NCBI GenBank assembly: GCA_038025085.1
Contig: CM076140.1
Coordinates: 29,871,001 to 29,935,000, forward strand
Direction: 5' to 3'
Origin: Tetragonia tetragonoides
Lineage: Eukaryota > Streptophyta > Magnoliopsida > Caryophyllales > Aizoaceae
DNA: 64,000 nucleotides
The position numbers were made by a program, and so were the translations under genes. Shown here piece after piece: positions 12,007-24,181 of the stretch (its first letter is position 1; the number at the start of each line of letters is the position of its first letter). The notes under the pieces are model-generated. The model searched no databases. It had not been told where the DNA came from and saw only the letters and a list, made by a program, of their open reading frames with translations.

Positions 12007-13540
12007 ACGGCTATTTGTCCTCTTGGGCTGTAATTTCTTCTCTATATCTTTTAGTCTAATATAAAACATTTCTAAGAACAGTGGGGATAATGATTAAGAT
12101 GGGAAAGCGACGCCTTGCTTCTGTTAGGCTAGAAGGTATAGCCCTGTTATACAGCACAGCAAGTAGCATTGACTGATGATAGTGCCCAATTACAAAGAAA
12201 CTCTGTAGTTATCCCAATATTCTATTTTTCTGGATTAGAAAGGTTGATGTGCACGTGCATGAATATCATGAAATATTCTGTTTATTACAGATGGTGTGGG
12301 CATCTCACTTTCGTGCCTTAAAAATTTAATGGCGTTTGTTAAGGTTTGGGATGTTTAATGGATAAGATTAGTAGTGCAAAGGGGCATGTGTAGGAAATGC
12401 TCGATGAGACTCTTTTGTTTTGGGACAAAATAAGGTCAGTTTGGGACGTAGGGAGTAAAATTTTTAGAGCCTTTCCTCGCTTCCATTTTGTAGTCATGAA
12501 ATCAAGGATGATTTAAATTACTTCCTAGAACCTTCTATGATCTCGTCCTCTCCCTTTGTTGTACCAAACAAATTAGCAAATTTATCAGTTATACTTTTCT
12601 TTCTCAACGAGTCAACGCCCTCTTTATCTTTCTCTTTCTCTTTCATGTGAACTAATTGAAATGTTAATATGTTATCATAAGATTTACCAGTTATTCCTCA
12701 TTTATTGAGATGGGATCCTCTTCAATCACTCCCTCCATTTAATCCCTCCAATACCTCACAAAACATAAAATGAACTTTTTTTTTTTTATTTTTTTTATTT
12801 TTAATTTGATCTTTGTGAGGTATTGGAGTGATTTGGAGGGAGTGATTGGAGAGGATCCCACTCATTTATTTGGACTCTTGTACATGTACCCAATAAGTGC
12901 GCAGTGTAAATGCCTTACTGGTGGAAGTCATCTTTCTTGACATAAATTGCGTACATGCGCACATGATTCAGATAAACCTCTCTGCCATTCAATGCTGAAT
13001 TCACCTTTTCCATCTCCACCCTATAGTGTTGTGATGGTAGAAATCAAGAGATAATTGAAAATGTCTTTGATGTACCTCAGGCATCTCCCATTCTCCTGTA
13101 AAAATGTAATTCATAAAACTTCCAATGTTATTGGATTTGACCATTGTCCTCATTTATCTTTTGAGACTGTTGTGCTTGTACACAGAACTTCATATCCATG
13201 CAGTGCCATTGCCACATGAACATAAATGTGTTTGATGGGGTAGCTTATACGATGGGTGTTTGTGTTATATGTATTGTGCTATCTGGGCATTTTGCACAGA
13301 TAGCTTTTGCTTGTTTTGTACAAGGAGTAATTGACCTAAACCCACTGGATGGCAGGGTAAACAAGGGAATAACAAATCAAAACCGAAGGGGGGAAAGACA
13401 TTGACTACACAGAAATTCTATGAAATACAGCTGAAGCTCAAAAATATTGGTTGTCTTTTGAGTTGTTACTCCGGAAATTTACAATTCTTTTTGTGTCACA
13501 GGAAATTGCTAAACGACTTCCTCGTCCTACTTCCTCATGA
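8233..13540 (+). CDS. ARA6: Plant-specific RAB5-type GTPase, RABF1/ARA6 orthologue (8 exons)
   Basis: Small GTPase of endosomes that acts in late endosome to plasma membrane/vacuole traffic (family knowledge). The coding exons are 8233-8257, 8402-8481, 8621-8704, 8806-8900, 9004-9109, 11360-11449, 11547-11633 and 13502-13540, all bounded by GT-AG, giving 201 residues against about 202 in Arabidopsis. The N terminus MGCASS is a myristoylation/palmitoylation signal. The P-loop GDSGVGKS is at residues 40-47, WDTAGQER at 88-95, GNKVD at 146-150 and ETSAK at 175-179. The C terminus KRLPRPTSS has no prenylation cysteine. An N-terminal lipid signal with no C-terminal cysteine is the hallmark of ARA6 and excludes conventional RAB5. 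All splice junctions keep frame and no lesion is seen. Intron 5 (2.25 kb) and intron 7 (1.87 kb) are enlarged by repeats. Confidence 0.95.
9466..9639 (+). mobile_element. tRNA-derived SINE in ARA6 intron 5
   Basis: The head contains an A-box-like stretch (GTGGGTAGCTCAGCTAGTA) and a B-box-like stretch (AAGTTCGAGCCC), the internal RNA polymerase III promoter of tRNA-derived SINEs. It ends in a short A-rich tail (CTAAAAAAAG). The flanks AAACTTGGAATACCA (9451-9465) and AAACTTAGAATATCA (9640-9654) match at 13 of 15 positions and are a good target-site duplication. It lies in sense orientation within the intron. Confidence 0.8.
11940..12003. repeat. (AT)n microsatellite
   Basis: An AT dinucleotide run of about 64 bp within intron 7 of the ARA6 gene. 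Confidence 0.95.
12707..12863. mobile_element. MITE in ARA6 intron 7
   Basis: The arms of about 55 bp are close inverted copies: GGGATCCTCTTCAATCACTC on the left and GAGTGATTGGAGAGGATCCC on the right, with CCAATACCTCACAAA/TTTGTGAGGTATTGG further in. A T-rich loop separates them. The 7-mer ATTTATT flanks both ends (12700-12706 and 12864-12870), a probable target duplication. Confidence 0.8.
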
Positions 13541-13921
13541 TCAAGCTCCATTATTCATATGGCACTGTATCAGGACTGCATCTGGACCTGCTTGTATAAT
13601 TTTCTAATCTAGCCGTTAAATATTTGTGTGCTATGTTTTTATCATTGGCACCTCTTGAGTCTCTGTTGTATACAGCCAAGCACACAGCTGGGTAGACCAA
13701 ATGCACTATGTGATCGTTAGTCATTGTCGTTATGATGTATTGGTTCCCATGTATCGACTCTGATATTGAGCCACTGAGTTGCATTCTATGACCATTGTTC
13801 CCTTTTTGTCAAGGATGTTGGTTAACTAGCCCGATGTATGATTGTACTCGGACTCATAGTTGTAGTTATGAGGAACAATCCCCTGAAGAACTATTGATGA
13901 GTCCGCATGAGTCCCGCATCG

Positions 13922-13973
13922 TACAATGGCTGTGTGTATGTGTAAAATTTTACACATACACACAGCCATTGTA
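13922..13973. repeat. 52-bp perfect palindrome downstream of ARA6
   Basis: Two 26-nt arms (TACAATGGCTGTGTGTATG and onward, then its exact reverse complement) meet with no spacer at 13947/13948. The stem extends six more base pairs with one mismatch (13916-13979). It lies about 380 bp after the ARA6 stop codon, within or just past the expected 3' UTR. In RNA it would form a very stable hairpin; in DNA, a cruciform. Confidence 0.95.
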
Positions 13974-13989
13974 AGATGCATGTGAAGCT

Positions 13990-15150
13990 AATATAGATTC
14001 ATCTACTACACCCTCGTTCCATACGAATCACACATGAAAACCTTTAGATTGCGTTTAGATACTAGTATTTGATTTGAATTTTATGAATTCAATTTTAAAA
14101 CTTGTAATTTGTATTTTAAATTGCTTGGGACTATAAGGAATTTCAATTTCAAAACTTGAAATCTGAATTTCTTGTTTGGAAAAGTAAGTAATTTCAAGTC
14201 TAAAATTTCAAATCCAATCCATATTTGGCAAGCTATACAATTTACTTGCTGAATATGCATATAAATCAATGAAATTTGAATATCATTTCTGATAACATTT
14301 GTATATACAGTTAGGTCTCAAAAATGATGACAACCAAGAACAAAAAAACTAAAGTCACTTTGAAAAACAATCAATGATCAAATTTTCATTGCTCGTGTAG
14401 GAATCTTCGCATTGCAATCAAAGAACATCCAAAATTCGAATACGCAAATAAATTAGCAAAATCAAAATCTAAAGAAAAAAGCAAATCAAAATTCCAAATT
14501 ATAACCCTAGAAATCGAGTACTATAACTAGAAACTTGAAAAATTAGGGTAAGAAATTGAATATAAAAGCATAGACCAGGAAATCAAATGGAAAAATTTTG
14601 CAAACCTTGTTTTCGGATTTAGATTTGAGCTTTCTAGAAATAACATTTTTGATCGTGAAAATATCGAAACCATTAGAGGTGAAAGCAATGGAGAAAACTA
14701 CAGTATTCAGAATTTTCGCAGAGAGCTTCGAACCAGATGACAAGCGCCAATGCGCCATGCCATGGAAGGAAGCAAAGTTTTCTGATTGCAAGAGAAGGAG
14801 GATAGAGAGTGGGTTGATTTCAAATATGGACCATTAAATAGTGAATTTAGAAATATGGTTCTCAAGGGCAAAAAAAGTGATACTGGATTAGGCCCAATTT
14901 AAAGTTGCCAAAATGTTGGCTATTCAAATATCCAATTTAGGCCATTGGAGAATTTGAAATTGAAGAGTTCTATGCAAACAGGCTGTTATTAGGAAGGGTA
15001 ATTAATTTTAGGCTGACAACAGGTCTTGGGTGGACTTGGTCCACCATAGACCAATGACTAAATTATAATTGTTTTTGGGACGCGCGTGTGAAAAGTTGAG
15101 GATCAAAAATAAAAAAAAAACTTTGTAAAACTATCTCCCTGCAGTTATTT
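13990..15150. other. Intergenic, AT-rich, no gene recognised
   Basis: The stretch 14050-14280 is full of AATTTCAAATT-like direct and inverted repeats and may be a decayed foldback element. Loosely inverted wording (AGAATTTGAAATTGAAGAG) appears near 14948. Short open frames exist but none looks like a protein. Confidence 0.35.
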
Positions 15151-15221
15151 GTTCGCCACGATTGAAAATACATTGTAGAAAAAACAGAGCAACTCTCTTC
15201 CTCGCAAAAATTCGTCTTCCA

Positions 15222-17900
15222 ATGGCAATTGAAGATCGAGAACCGATTGAAGATGGAGAAGATGGAACAATCACTGGCGACAACAAAGTTAATGTGACAT
15301 TGCTTGATTTTAATGGTAATTTTTTTTTTATCTACTTTCATTTTTCGATTTATAGTTTCTGATTTTGCTTCTGTAGTTTTTGCTTATTTTCATAAAAAAA
15401 TGTAGATATGAATGCTATTGAATTGTGAATTGATGAATTTCACAAATGTTTGTTGATTGTCAAGGATTGCAAATTAGTTTTGAGGGCAAAACATCATGTA
15501 ATAACTAGTTTTGGGGTGACTCTTGTATCATTTAGGGTTAGGAGTGATTTTTCTTCGGTTAGTTGATGTTTGATATCAATTAATGAATAAGTATTGATTA
15601 TAGGAATTCCAATTTTGTGCTCGATATATGGTTTATGTTTTTGAGGTAAATCCTATACAAGTGATGGGGGGTGACTCTGGTTGATTTCAAACTACAGTGC
15701 TTTTTTTTTTTTTTTTTTTTTTTTGTATTTACAGTGCCAGAAACCATTACATACTTATTGCAATCAAATTCTACAAGTTACAAAATAATTTTGAATTCCT
15801 TTTTGATGAGCCACCTAATGTACTCTCTGTTGACCACACCTTTTGTGCCGAGGGAGCCACCCAATGTGTTCTATGAGATTGATGTCTAATGCTTTATAAT
15901 GATATTAATTTCCAGTTTGCTAAGCCACCTAATGTAGTTTATCGTAACCACCCAGCAATTTGTTCTGAGGGAGTGCCATCTCATTATTTAATAATGTATT
16001 TCAAATTTGCCTATTCAAGGGTGTTGGTTCATGTTTTTTCTTTGAATGTTAGCATGTTCTGGACTTGTTGAAGGTTTCACTACAAAAACCCTTGAGGACA
16101 GGTATGAAGTATACAAGAACCGTGCATTTGCCAATGGTAGTCTGGTTAGAATAAGGAGACACAGACTCTCAACCGGGAGGGGGGGGGGGGGGTGGGGGAG
16201 ACAGATAGCTGAGAAATACTTCTATTGTTTTTTTAAGGCTATCGAAAACCTTGATTGAGAACCAACGTTGTTGTGAAAAGTAACAGTTAGCCAAATAAAA
16301 CTATAAAACAAGGCAAAGGACAGTGTCGAGAAACTCATACATGCTGCAATGCTTGTATATGAGTAAAGTTGAATGATGATTAAATATATGAGGTGTTTCA
16401 AAATGCCTTGGAACATAATCACTTTTTCAGAAGACCTCAATGACAACATTTACACTTGCAAGAGAGGAAAATAACAACAGAAAAGGCCATTGAGATAGAC
16501 ATATAGACAAATAGTGGGCTAGGTCAACCAGACTCGTACTCTTGTATGTCTGATGATGTGGGAGGTGATGACATCCTTGGCCACACCTTCAAAGACCATG
16601 TGAACTTTGTCGACAAGTTCAGAATGAAAGAAACTTAAGAGGACGATGCGTAAAATGTTTTGAACATCCTTAAGAAAAAGGAATTCGACGATCCTGATTT
16701 CTTTTTTAGGGTAAGGGTCGGTATTAATAGTCGTTTGGCACTTATGTTTTGGAGAAATTTTATGATGAAAGAGGATTACAAGATATATGGGGATGTTGTT
16801 GTTTTTTACACCACTTACAGGACAAATGAGTACGAACTGACAATCTTATCTTTGCACCATTTATTGGTGTCTATAATTATTAGAGTAATATCTTATTTGC
16901 ATGTGCTTTCTTGCCGGTTGTTCGAGACCTTTGAAAAGTCAATGGGCGGGAAATTACAAATAAGCATCTTCACTGATCAAGATCTTGCAATGTGTGGAAA
17001 TTACAAACATAAAAGGTATTGCTTTTCCTCAACTCTTAGTGTGTTTGGAGATTATAGTGTGTTTTGCAGGTTTTTTAGGCTCTATTTTGAGTGTAATTTT
17101 GTTGTTACAATTGGTTTTGTAGCTGTGTTTTCAAGGATTGTATTACTCTTAGTGTAAGAGATTTTGCTAATGATTAAGTTTTTTTCTTCCCTAAAATCAT
17201 TTCTAGAAGGTGGGGGCGGTTTAGAAGCCATGATGTCATTGCAGGTCTAATTTCTCATTTTCATATATTTAGCATGTGCTTTAAGTGTTTCAAAGGAACA
17301 ATTTATGAGTCGTAATTTGGAAGCTTTTGACTATCATACTATTTGGGGATAATGCAAACCACTAGTGCAAAAGAAAAATAGGTGTGCTTTATGAAGCCAT
17401 CCCCCTTCATCGCATGGAGCCATCCCAATCATTAGTAGCCACCTCATACCTCTTATGGTCTTATACAACCACCATCCGATATCAATACTAGGCACCCCAT
17501 GACCCCATTTCCTTTACTATGTTTGTCCAATGTCTATTCTACTCATCTGTTATATGTATACTGTATTCTTTCTTATTTACGTCTGTCCACAGACAAGGCA
17601 TTGTTATGCCTATGGCACCTTCAGAAGAATGATATTTTCCACTTTGGCCATATGGAATCAGATCTCAGGTGGAAGGAAGATTTCAGAAAGTGTCTAATGT
17701 TTTGCTCTGATGAACAAGAATTTGAGAGTTGCTGGTGAGCTATGATTTCCGAGTATGTGTTACAAAATAAGCCTTGGTTTGAGCGCTTGTACATCTTAAA
17801 AGATAAGTAGTGTTTAGACCATACACAAAATTGATTTTTGCTGTATATTCACTTTGTAGATCTTCAACATGGCACTGAATAAACTTGCTATGAAGAGAGA
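15222..17900 (+). pseudogene. FAR1-RELATED SEQUENCE (FRS/FHY3-like) gene, decayed
   Basis: FRS proteins are transcription factors derived from MULE transposases. A first exon may run 15222-15315 (31 codons from MAIEDREP, then a GT donor). The FAR1 DNA-binding segment is readable at about 16075-16175 (LEDRYEVYKNRAFANG, then VRIRRHRLSTG) and is broken by a poly-G run at 16180-16199. The MULE transposase segment is at 16660-17015, with DPDFFFRVRV, the catalytic-region stretch YGDVVVFYTTYRTNEY and GGKLQISIFTDQDLAM. After an intron-like stretch it resumes at 17600-17815 with LCLWHLQKN, WKEDFRKCLMF, EQEFESCW and NKPWFERLYILKDK. Stops and missing segments disable it. A LINE lies directly downstream. 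An open frame at 21429-21535 (start SRKEVRAEITLLDSRK) might be a further piece of the same locus beyond the LINE. Confidence 0.7.
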
Positions 17901-17912
17901 GAACCTGTAATT

Positions 17913-18374
17913 TCATGTGCCAAGGTTGCTACAAAACCAAATTCTCCCATTTATTGAATGAGAGTAATCCCAGCCACTTGTGAATTTCTTTATGACTTTT
18001 TTTGGTTTTTTCTTTTTAACTCTAGTTTCAAGACACCCAAAGAGGTTAACTTTATTCTTGAGCAAGAAGGACTTCAGTTCCTTATTGCAGTGCTTATTTA
18101 GCCTCCTCATGTTCAACTGAGTAAAATCATTGGGGTTGTGGGGGTGTGTAGCTGTAGAGTTGCCACCCTTATCTTGTAATTCCCTAACATTTTCACTGTA
18201 GGTTCCAAGGATTTCAAAGGAGTTTGTAGCTACAATCCCCTCATCAGGCTGATATGATTGTGTAGAACTAGAACTCACATAAAACACTACCACCTGCTTA
18301 CCATTATTCAGTAATTGAGTCTCATGAGTCTCAGTGGCTGAGAGGCAAGATATTTGGCAATAGTTACAACACAT
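17913..18374 (-). pseudogene. Inverted LINE segment: ORF1 end and endonuclease start
   Basis: The minus-strand frame of 153 residues contains TNSFEILG and ENVRELQDKGGNS, wording typical of the junction between plant LINE ORF1 and ORF2. NMRRLNK follows, the start of the AP endonuclease, and then LKSFLLKNKVNLFGCLETRVK with the metal-binding glutamate of the ET motif. The frame ends at GRIWF. The next endonuclease motif (GDFN-like) lies on the opposite strand at about 18408. Confidence 0.75.
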
Positions 18375-18389
18375 AGGGGATAACTCTTG

Positions 18390-21230
18390 TCCATGGCTCC
18401 TTATTGGTAATTATAATGCATTATTATCTGTTGAGGACAGATTGAATGGGCACTTGTGCATGAGTATGAAACCAGAGACTTCCAGTCCTTCATTAATCAG
18501 TTGAATCTGCGGCAAATCGAAAGTACATGATGGAAATTTTTTGGAGCAATAATCAAGATGAAGATGATAGGATATACAGTCACATTGATTGGGCTCTTGG
18601 GAATGACAAATGAATGCATGACAATGGTTCACTTGAAGCTGACTACATGAATCCACATAAATCTGACCACACCTCCTTTTTCATAAACACTATTACAGCT
18701 CATACAACCACATTTAGACCCTTTGGATTACTAAAACCCTTACTTAAAAATCACGATTAAGGTAACATTGTGGCTCAAGTGTGGTAGGAAGATATTGAGG
18801 GTACCAGCATGTATAAAATCTGCAAGAAACTTAAGAAGATTGCAAAGCTCTCTCTGGGTTGCAAAAAGAACTCAATAGTGCTGAAGAAAGATTTATCCAA
18901 GCACACCAGGCACTGGATACTACTGAAACTAGTCTCAAAGGGGATCTCGTGAATCCTCACCTGATGACTCTTGAGAAAACTTAGGTAAAGGAGGTTGCTA
19001 AATGGGCTGCAGAAAATGAAAAGATCTTGACACAAAAATCTAGAGCTACTTGGATTAAAGCAGGGGGACCAAAACACCAAGTTTTTTCCTTGGAATTGAT
19101 CTGAATATTTCTAGGGATGGTCCTACTCTCACCATTAGACATCAAACAAAACCTAGTACAGGATATTACAAATGCAGAATTACTCAAAGCTGTTCATGAC
19201 CTACCATCTGACAAAGCACCAGGTAAAGATGGTTTTCCAACTGAATATTCTAAAGAGTATTGGCATGTGATTTGTGATGATGCTATCAATTCTGTTAAGC
19301 AATTTTTCAATAATGGCAAGATGCCTAAAGTTGTTAATTGCACAACAATCAGTCTTGTGCCCAAAGTGAAAAAACCTACAAATGTGAAAGACTTCAGACC
19401 CATTGCTTGATGTTCTACCTTGTATAAGATCATTGCTAGAATCCTTACTGCTAGACTAAAAACTGTTGTTGATATACTTGTGGCTTGTGCTCAATCTGCA
19501 TTCATTGAGGGCAGACACATCCTTGATAATGTGGTACTTAGCCATGAGTTGGTAAAGGCTATCCTAGGAAAGGTTTATATCCTAGATGCATGTTGAATGT
19601 AGACCTGAGGAAAACATATGACTCTATTGAGTGGGGTTCTTTGCATTTGATCTTACTTGAATTCGGTATCCCTTACAAGTTTGTGGGTTGGATCATGAAT
19701 TGTGTTACTACTGTTAGTTACACCATTCTCCTCAATGGGGGACTCCCTTATGTTTTTCAAGCTAGAAAGGGTCTCAAGCAAGGTGATCCTATATCACCCT
19801 ACGTTTTGTGCTATCCATGGAGTATTTGAATTGATCCTTGAAGCAACTGCGCAAGAATCATGACTTCAATGTTCATCCAAAATGTGGAAAGATGGAGATT
19901 AACCCTTATATGCTTTGCAGATGACCTCTCTTATTATACAGAGGAGACTTGATTTCTATTCAGTTACTTATTGTTGCTTTTGGGCATTTTTCTCAGACTT
20001 CAGGGATGAAAGCAAACCTAGAGAAGAGCTCTATTTACATTGCAGGAGTCTCAAATGATGTGAGAAATGAGATTGCTGCATCCATTGGCATTTCTGTTAG
20101 TTCACTTCCATTCAAATACTTGGGAGTGCCTTTATCATAAAAAAAAACTAAATGTAATGCACTGTAGACCCTTGGTGGACAAGATTGTAGCTCGTATAAA
20201 TTGCTCGACATCTAGATATCTCTCATACAAAGATAGAATGCAGTTGATAAACATTGTGTTTTTTGGCATTCAGACTTACTAGTTCCAGATTTTCTACTGC
20301 CTAAGAAGGTCATAAAGTTAGTTGTTGCAACTTGTAGAACCTTTCTCTGGACAAGTCAAGCCTATACTTCCAAAAATACTCTCATTGTTGGGGAGAAATT
20401 CTATACTCCTTTGAAGAACGGTGGGCTGAACATTGTTGATATCTATAACTGAAATAGGGTTGCTCTCTGTAAGATGTTACGTGCTATCTCTCAAAAAAAA
20501 AAGATAAACTGTGGGTGAAATGGGCTCACAACTTTTACTTGAAAAGAAACTCAGTGCTTGATGTTGCCATTCCCTTACAAGTAAGCTGGCTGGCCAGGAG
20601 AACAATTGACAGCGGGAAATGGTTGGGAACTGTAGATGAAGCTGCACAACATCTTGCTGATTTTGCTTCACAACGGAAATTCAGCATAAAAAAGCTTATG
20701 GCTTTTTTATCCCCTCAGTTTGTCCGTGTGCCCTGGAAGAGATTGATCATGATTCAGGGTTTAAACCCAAGGCACAGATTAATCTTCTAGATAGCACTCC
20801 ATAGAAAATTGAATACTGTAGATAGGTGTGTAGCCTGGGGAGTGAGCTACCAGTACTATGCTCCCTTTGTGAGAGAATGAATCAGTGACACATCTATTCT
20901 TTAAATGCCCCTTTTCGTGTAAAATCTGGTCTACTTTGCTCGCTTGGTATGCATTAGAAGACAACCAGATACTTGGGAACAGGAGATACTTTGGATGTAG
21001 AGAACAGTAAAAAAATAACAAGCATCACTGCTGTGTCTGGACTTTCCTTTTTGCTGCAGCTCTCTATCATATAAGGATTGCAAGGAATCGATTTAGATTC
21101 ATGCAAGCAAAGAATTCTCACAAGGAAATACTGTTGAATATTGTTAACGAGCTCCATTACAGAGGAGTCTCTTTTCAAAATTGGCAGAGTGTTTTGACAA
21201 AGTTAAATAGTTATCACAATTTGTAATACT
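18390..21230 (+). pseudogene. LINE endonuclease C-terminus, reverse transcriptase and zf-RVT region, broken
   Basis: It starts with LIGNYNALLSVEDRLNG (the GDFN motif, mutated) and continues with IYSHIDWALGN. Reverse transcriptase blocks follow: LPSDKAPGKDGFPTEY (19201-19250), FRPIA (19396-19410), QSAFIEGRHILDNV (19495-19535), VDLRKTYDSIEW (19600-19632) and GLKQGDPISPY (19770-19802). The catalytic FADD is at 19914-19925, then LPFKYLGVPLS (20105-20140). A zf-RVT-like tail is near 20515-20800. Multiple stops and frameshifts make it non-functional. Confidence 0.85.
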
Positions 21231-21535
21231 AGGTTGTAGCTAGATGAGGAGCGGATGTGCTCTCTTGATAGTATTACTTCTAGTGTTCTTTGACTGGATG
21301 TGTAGCTGGTTGGTGAGTCCAAACCACCAGTTGCAATGCCACTCTTTTTTGGTTAATAAAACTCCTTTATTGAAAAAAAAGACAAGTGTTGTACGACTCT
21401 TAGCAAAGACTTTTTCACTGACAGATTTCTCGTAAAGAAGTGCGAGCAGAAATAACACTGTTGGATTCAAGGAAAATCACACAACAATTGACTCAACTTC
21501 TGAAAGTCTTTGATGCAACATTGACCCAACATTGA

Positions 21536-24167
21536 TGTGATACCCCAATATTTTGTATAATTATTATATTGATTTATAAATGATTTACAAATAGTTTCGG
21601 AGATTAAATCGTATATTCATTTAAGGATTCGATTTATTCAATTAAAGCCATAATAATATTAATTATTATTATGGGACTTTCATAAATTGTATTTATTAAT
21701 TTTGAGGAGTTTAATTAAAATGTTTTATATATGAATAAGAATTATTCATATAGTTTTAAATAGTTTTAGTTAGTTTTAATTTGTTATTTAAATCAGAAAA
21801 ATATTAAATAAATTTCTAAACCTAATAGTATTTGGCTTGGGTTGACTCAGGGCCTATATAAGGAAAATGTGAGGCAATTCATCAGTTTTGCAAACTGAGC
21901 CAAAACCCTCAAGCACTCTCTCTCTCTCACCCGTCCTCTCTCCATCACGGTTCTCTCTCTCTCCTTGCTGTCCCCTTGCTGTCACCATCGAATCACCATC
22001 AACACTGTCGCCATCACCATGGCCTTGGTAAGCTTTCTCTCTCTTTCTTTCCCTTTCTCTTTCTCACGTTCTTTTTCTCTTTCTCTTTCGTTTCTCTTTT
22101 CCCTCTCCTGTTGACAGCCACCAAGGACCACCCTACGCCGGTCACTGCTTCCTCCACCCTCCGGTGAGTATCCGGGCTGCCGGGCCAAGCCCCGCCACCC
22201 TTCTCTCTCCCTTTCGCATTCTCTTTCTTTTTTCTCTCTCTTTCGCTCTCTCTTTAGGGCTGGCCGTGCACCACCACGGTGGACCCAACACCACCACCGG
22301 CGCCGGTGGGTGTGAAGGAGTAACCGGACCACCATGGGTGGTGGTCGTGGTGGTGGTTCATGGGCTGTGCGAACAGTTCTTCGTTTTCGCGTTTTCGCGG
22401 ATTCGTGCAGGTTTTTGTGGATTTTCAGCAGATTTTAATTTCTTGTTTTAATTTTTCTGCACTCGTTTTAAACCCGAATTCGGATTTTCAAAAATTTAGA
22501 TTGGTTGACATAAATGAAGAAATTTAATAAAAATATCAGATTGAGATTTCGTTACTTTTTGTATTTTCGTATTTAATTAATACTGATTCGGTAATTGTTT
22601 CTAATTAGGACCTAACGAGCAAGCGTAATTATTGATTGGTTGGAGCATACTTACTGTTGGTAGCATATTAGTGGTAAGCTCTCATGCCTACCTTCTTCCA
22701 AAACCCCATCAAAACTATTTTGATGTGTTATGTGCTAATTGGGAATTTGTTGTGAATTTAATATGCAAAGCATGATTAAATTATATCGTCGTTATTATGA
22801 AGTTATTAAGCATGATTCACTGCTGTAAATATGAGTTATAATTAGCATGTTCATGTTAGCATGTTTTGGGAATTAATTAGTCCATATGATGATTATTGGA
22901 CAATTGTTGAATAACGAATTATTAATATTATTATGCTATTAATTATATGCTAATTGGTATGTGCATTATTGAGTGCTACTGAGCACCTATATATTATCGT
23001 TGAATGTCTTTGGTGATTTGTGATTTTTTGAATATCATATTACCCTGCCGAAGTGCTGCCGAAATTGTGCTAGACACTACTTGTCATCATTATTGAATTA
23101 TCGTCGTTATTGAATTAAAGCATGTTTAATTCTCATTGTATTGAATTATCATTATCGTCGTTATTTACTATTCATTGTCAAGAGCATGAAATGAATTAGT
23201 AAGTCGTGGTCTCGTAGTACCACTTATGTCAACCAATGCAAATTATGTGAATTGAATTAAATGAGAGTAAGACTCCTAGTGGATCCCTAGGAGTAGTCGA
23301 GCAATCGGAATTACACCTAATGGTGTAGTTCAAGGGATGAGTGATTCCCAAGTTACTTATGGACACCACGCAGTGTGTCTGGGACGGATCATTCCCCATT
23401 TATTAAGTCCTCTAGGCTCGTGTAATTGTACTAGAGGTAGTACGTGTGCACACTAGAGTCATTAAGTCCATGGCGTGATTGTATCTTCGATGAACAGTAT
23501 GGGTAATCGCTGTTCTATTCGCTCTCTTAGATCTCTCTAATCAAGACGGATTGTCTATGTCGTATTTCGTGTGATCACTATACAAGAATTGCATATGAAA
23601 GAATGTCGTTGTGCGTATGCTTGATTATATGCTTATGTGCGTATGCAAATGAATTTCAATGATTCTTCTAAAACCTCAGGTAAGGTTTGCGAAATATTTT
23701 TACTGGGTACGGATGACGTTTATTTAGTTTATCTGATTTTTGTTTCTCTTTTGTTTCTTTTCTTTTCTTCTGTATTTTGTTTCCGTCACGAAAACCAAAG
23801 TGCAGGTTTAGTTGATTGAGGACGTACAACTTGGAAGGTAGAGTTGGCATCGATTTTAGAACTGTTTCTATTCAGTTTAGGTCGTTGGGATTTTATTGGA
23901 TTTAGCCCTTTGAAGGCAAGTTGTAATAAATTTGGTTTAATGGGTTTTAGCTCACTATATAGACAACTCTGATATTAACTGTTTAGTTTGTTTAGTTTCT
24001 TAGTAAGCTAGTTTTGATGCCTAGTCTTTCTTTCTGCTTAGCATTTATTCTTTAGTGATAAATGTTGCAGTGACATCCCTCGGGTTCGGGACGGTTCAGC
24101 GGTGTCGAGTCGAGCACAACGACGTCGATAGTTCCCAGGAAATCGTTGCGAATTCGGGGGTGTTACA
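21536..24167 (+). repeat. 5' LTR of the Tekay-like element
   Basis: Begins TGTGATACCCC and ends GGGGGTGTTACA, just before the primer site. The length is about 2.6 kb. It matches the 3' LTR at 30596-33142 throughout up to about 24069. The last ~98 bp (24070-24167) have no counterpart in the 3' LTR. It carries a CT-rich leader downstream of the TATA box. Confidence 0.85.
21855..21863 (+). promoter_or_regulatory. LTR TATA box (5' LTR)
   Basis: TATATAAGG in the context GGGCCTATATAAGG, about 320 bp into the LTR. The same sequence occurs in the 3' LTR at 30915-30923. A CT-rich transcribed leader follows. Confidence 0.65.
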
Positions 24168-24169
24168 AA

Positions 24170-24181
24170 TGGTATCAGAGC
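24170..24181 (+). other. Primer binding site (initiator Met tRNA)
   Basis: TGGTATCAGAGC, the standard plant initiator-Met primer site, two bases after the LTR end TGTTACA. Confidence 0.9.

Larger units (their letters stand above)
17913..21381 (+). mobile_element. LINE with inverted 5' segment (twin priming)
   Basis: The 3' part (about 18386-21381, plus strand) contains the end of the endonuclease, the reverse transcriptase and a zf-RVT-like tail. It ends in GGTTAATAAAACTCC...ATTGAAAAAAAA, with a polyadenylation-like signal and a short A run at 21374-21381. The 5' part (18374 to 17913, minus strand) encodes the ORF1 end and the endonuclease start. The order and orientation (inverted upstream segment joined to a direct downstream segment, with a small deletion between) is the structure produced by twin priming. 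No clear target duplication was found by eye. Confidence 0.8.

Noticed and set aside
13885..13925. TGATGAG followed by a hairpin, suggesting a hammerhead ribozyme
   Set aside because: The GAAA core segment and a matching stem II are absent. Only the TGATGAG string fits.
21982..22451. Frames inside the LTRs (also at 30853-31413)
   Set aside because: They are low-complexity translations of the CT-rich LTR leader and occur in both LTRs.
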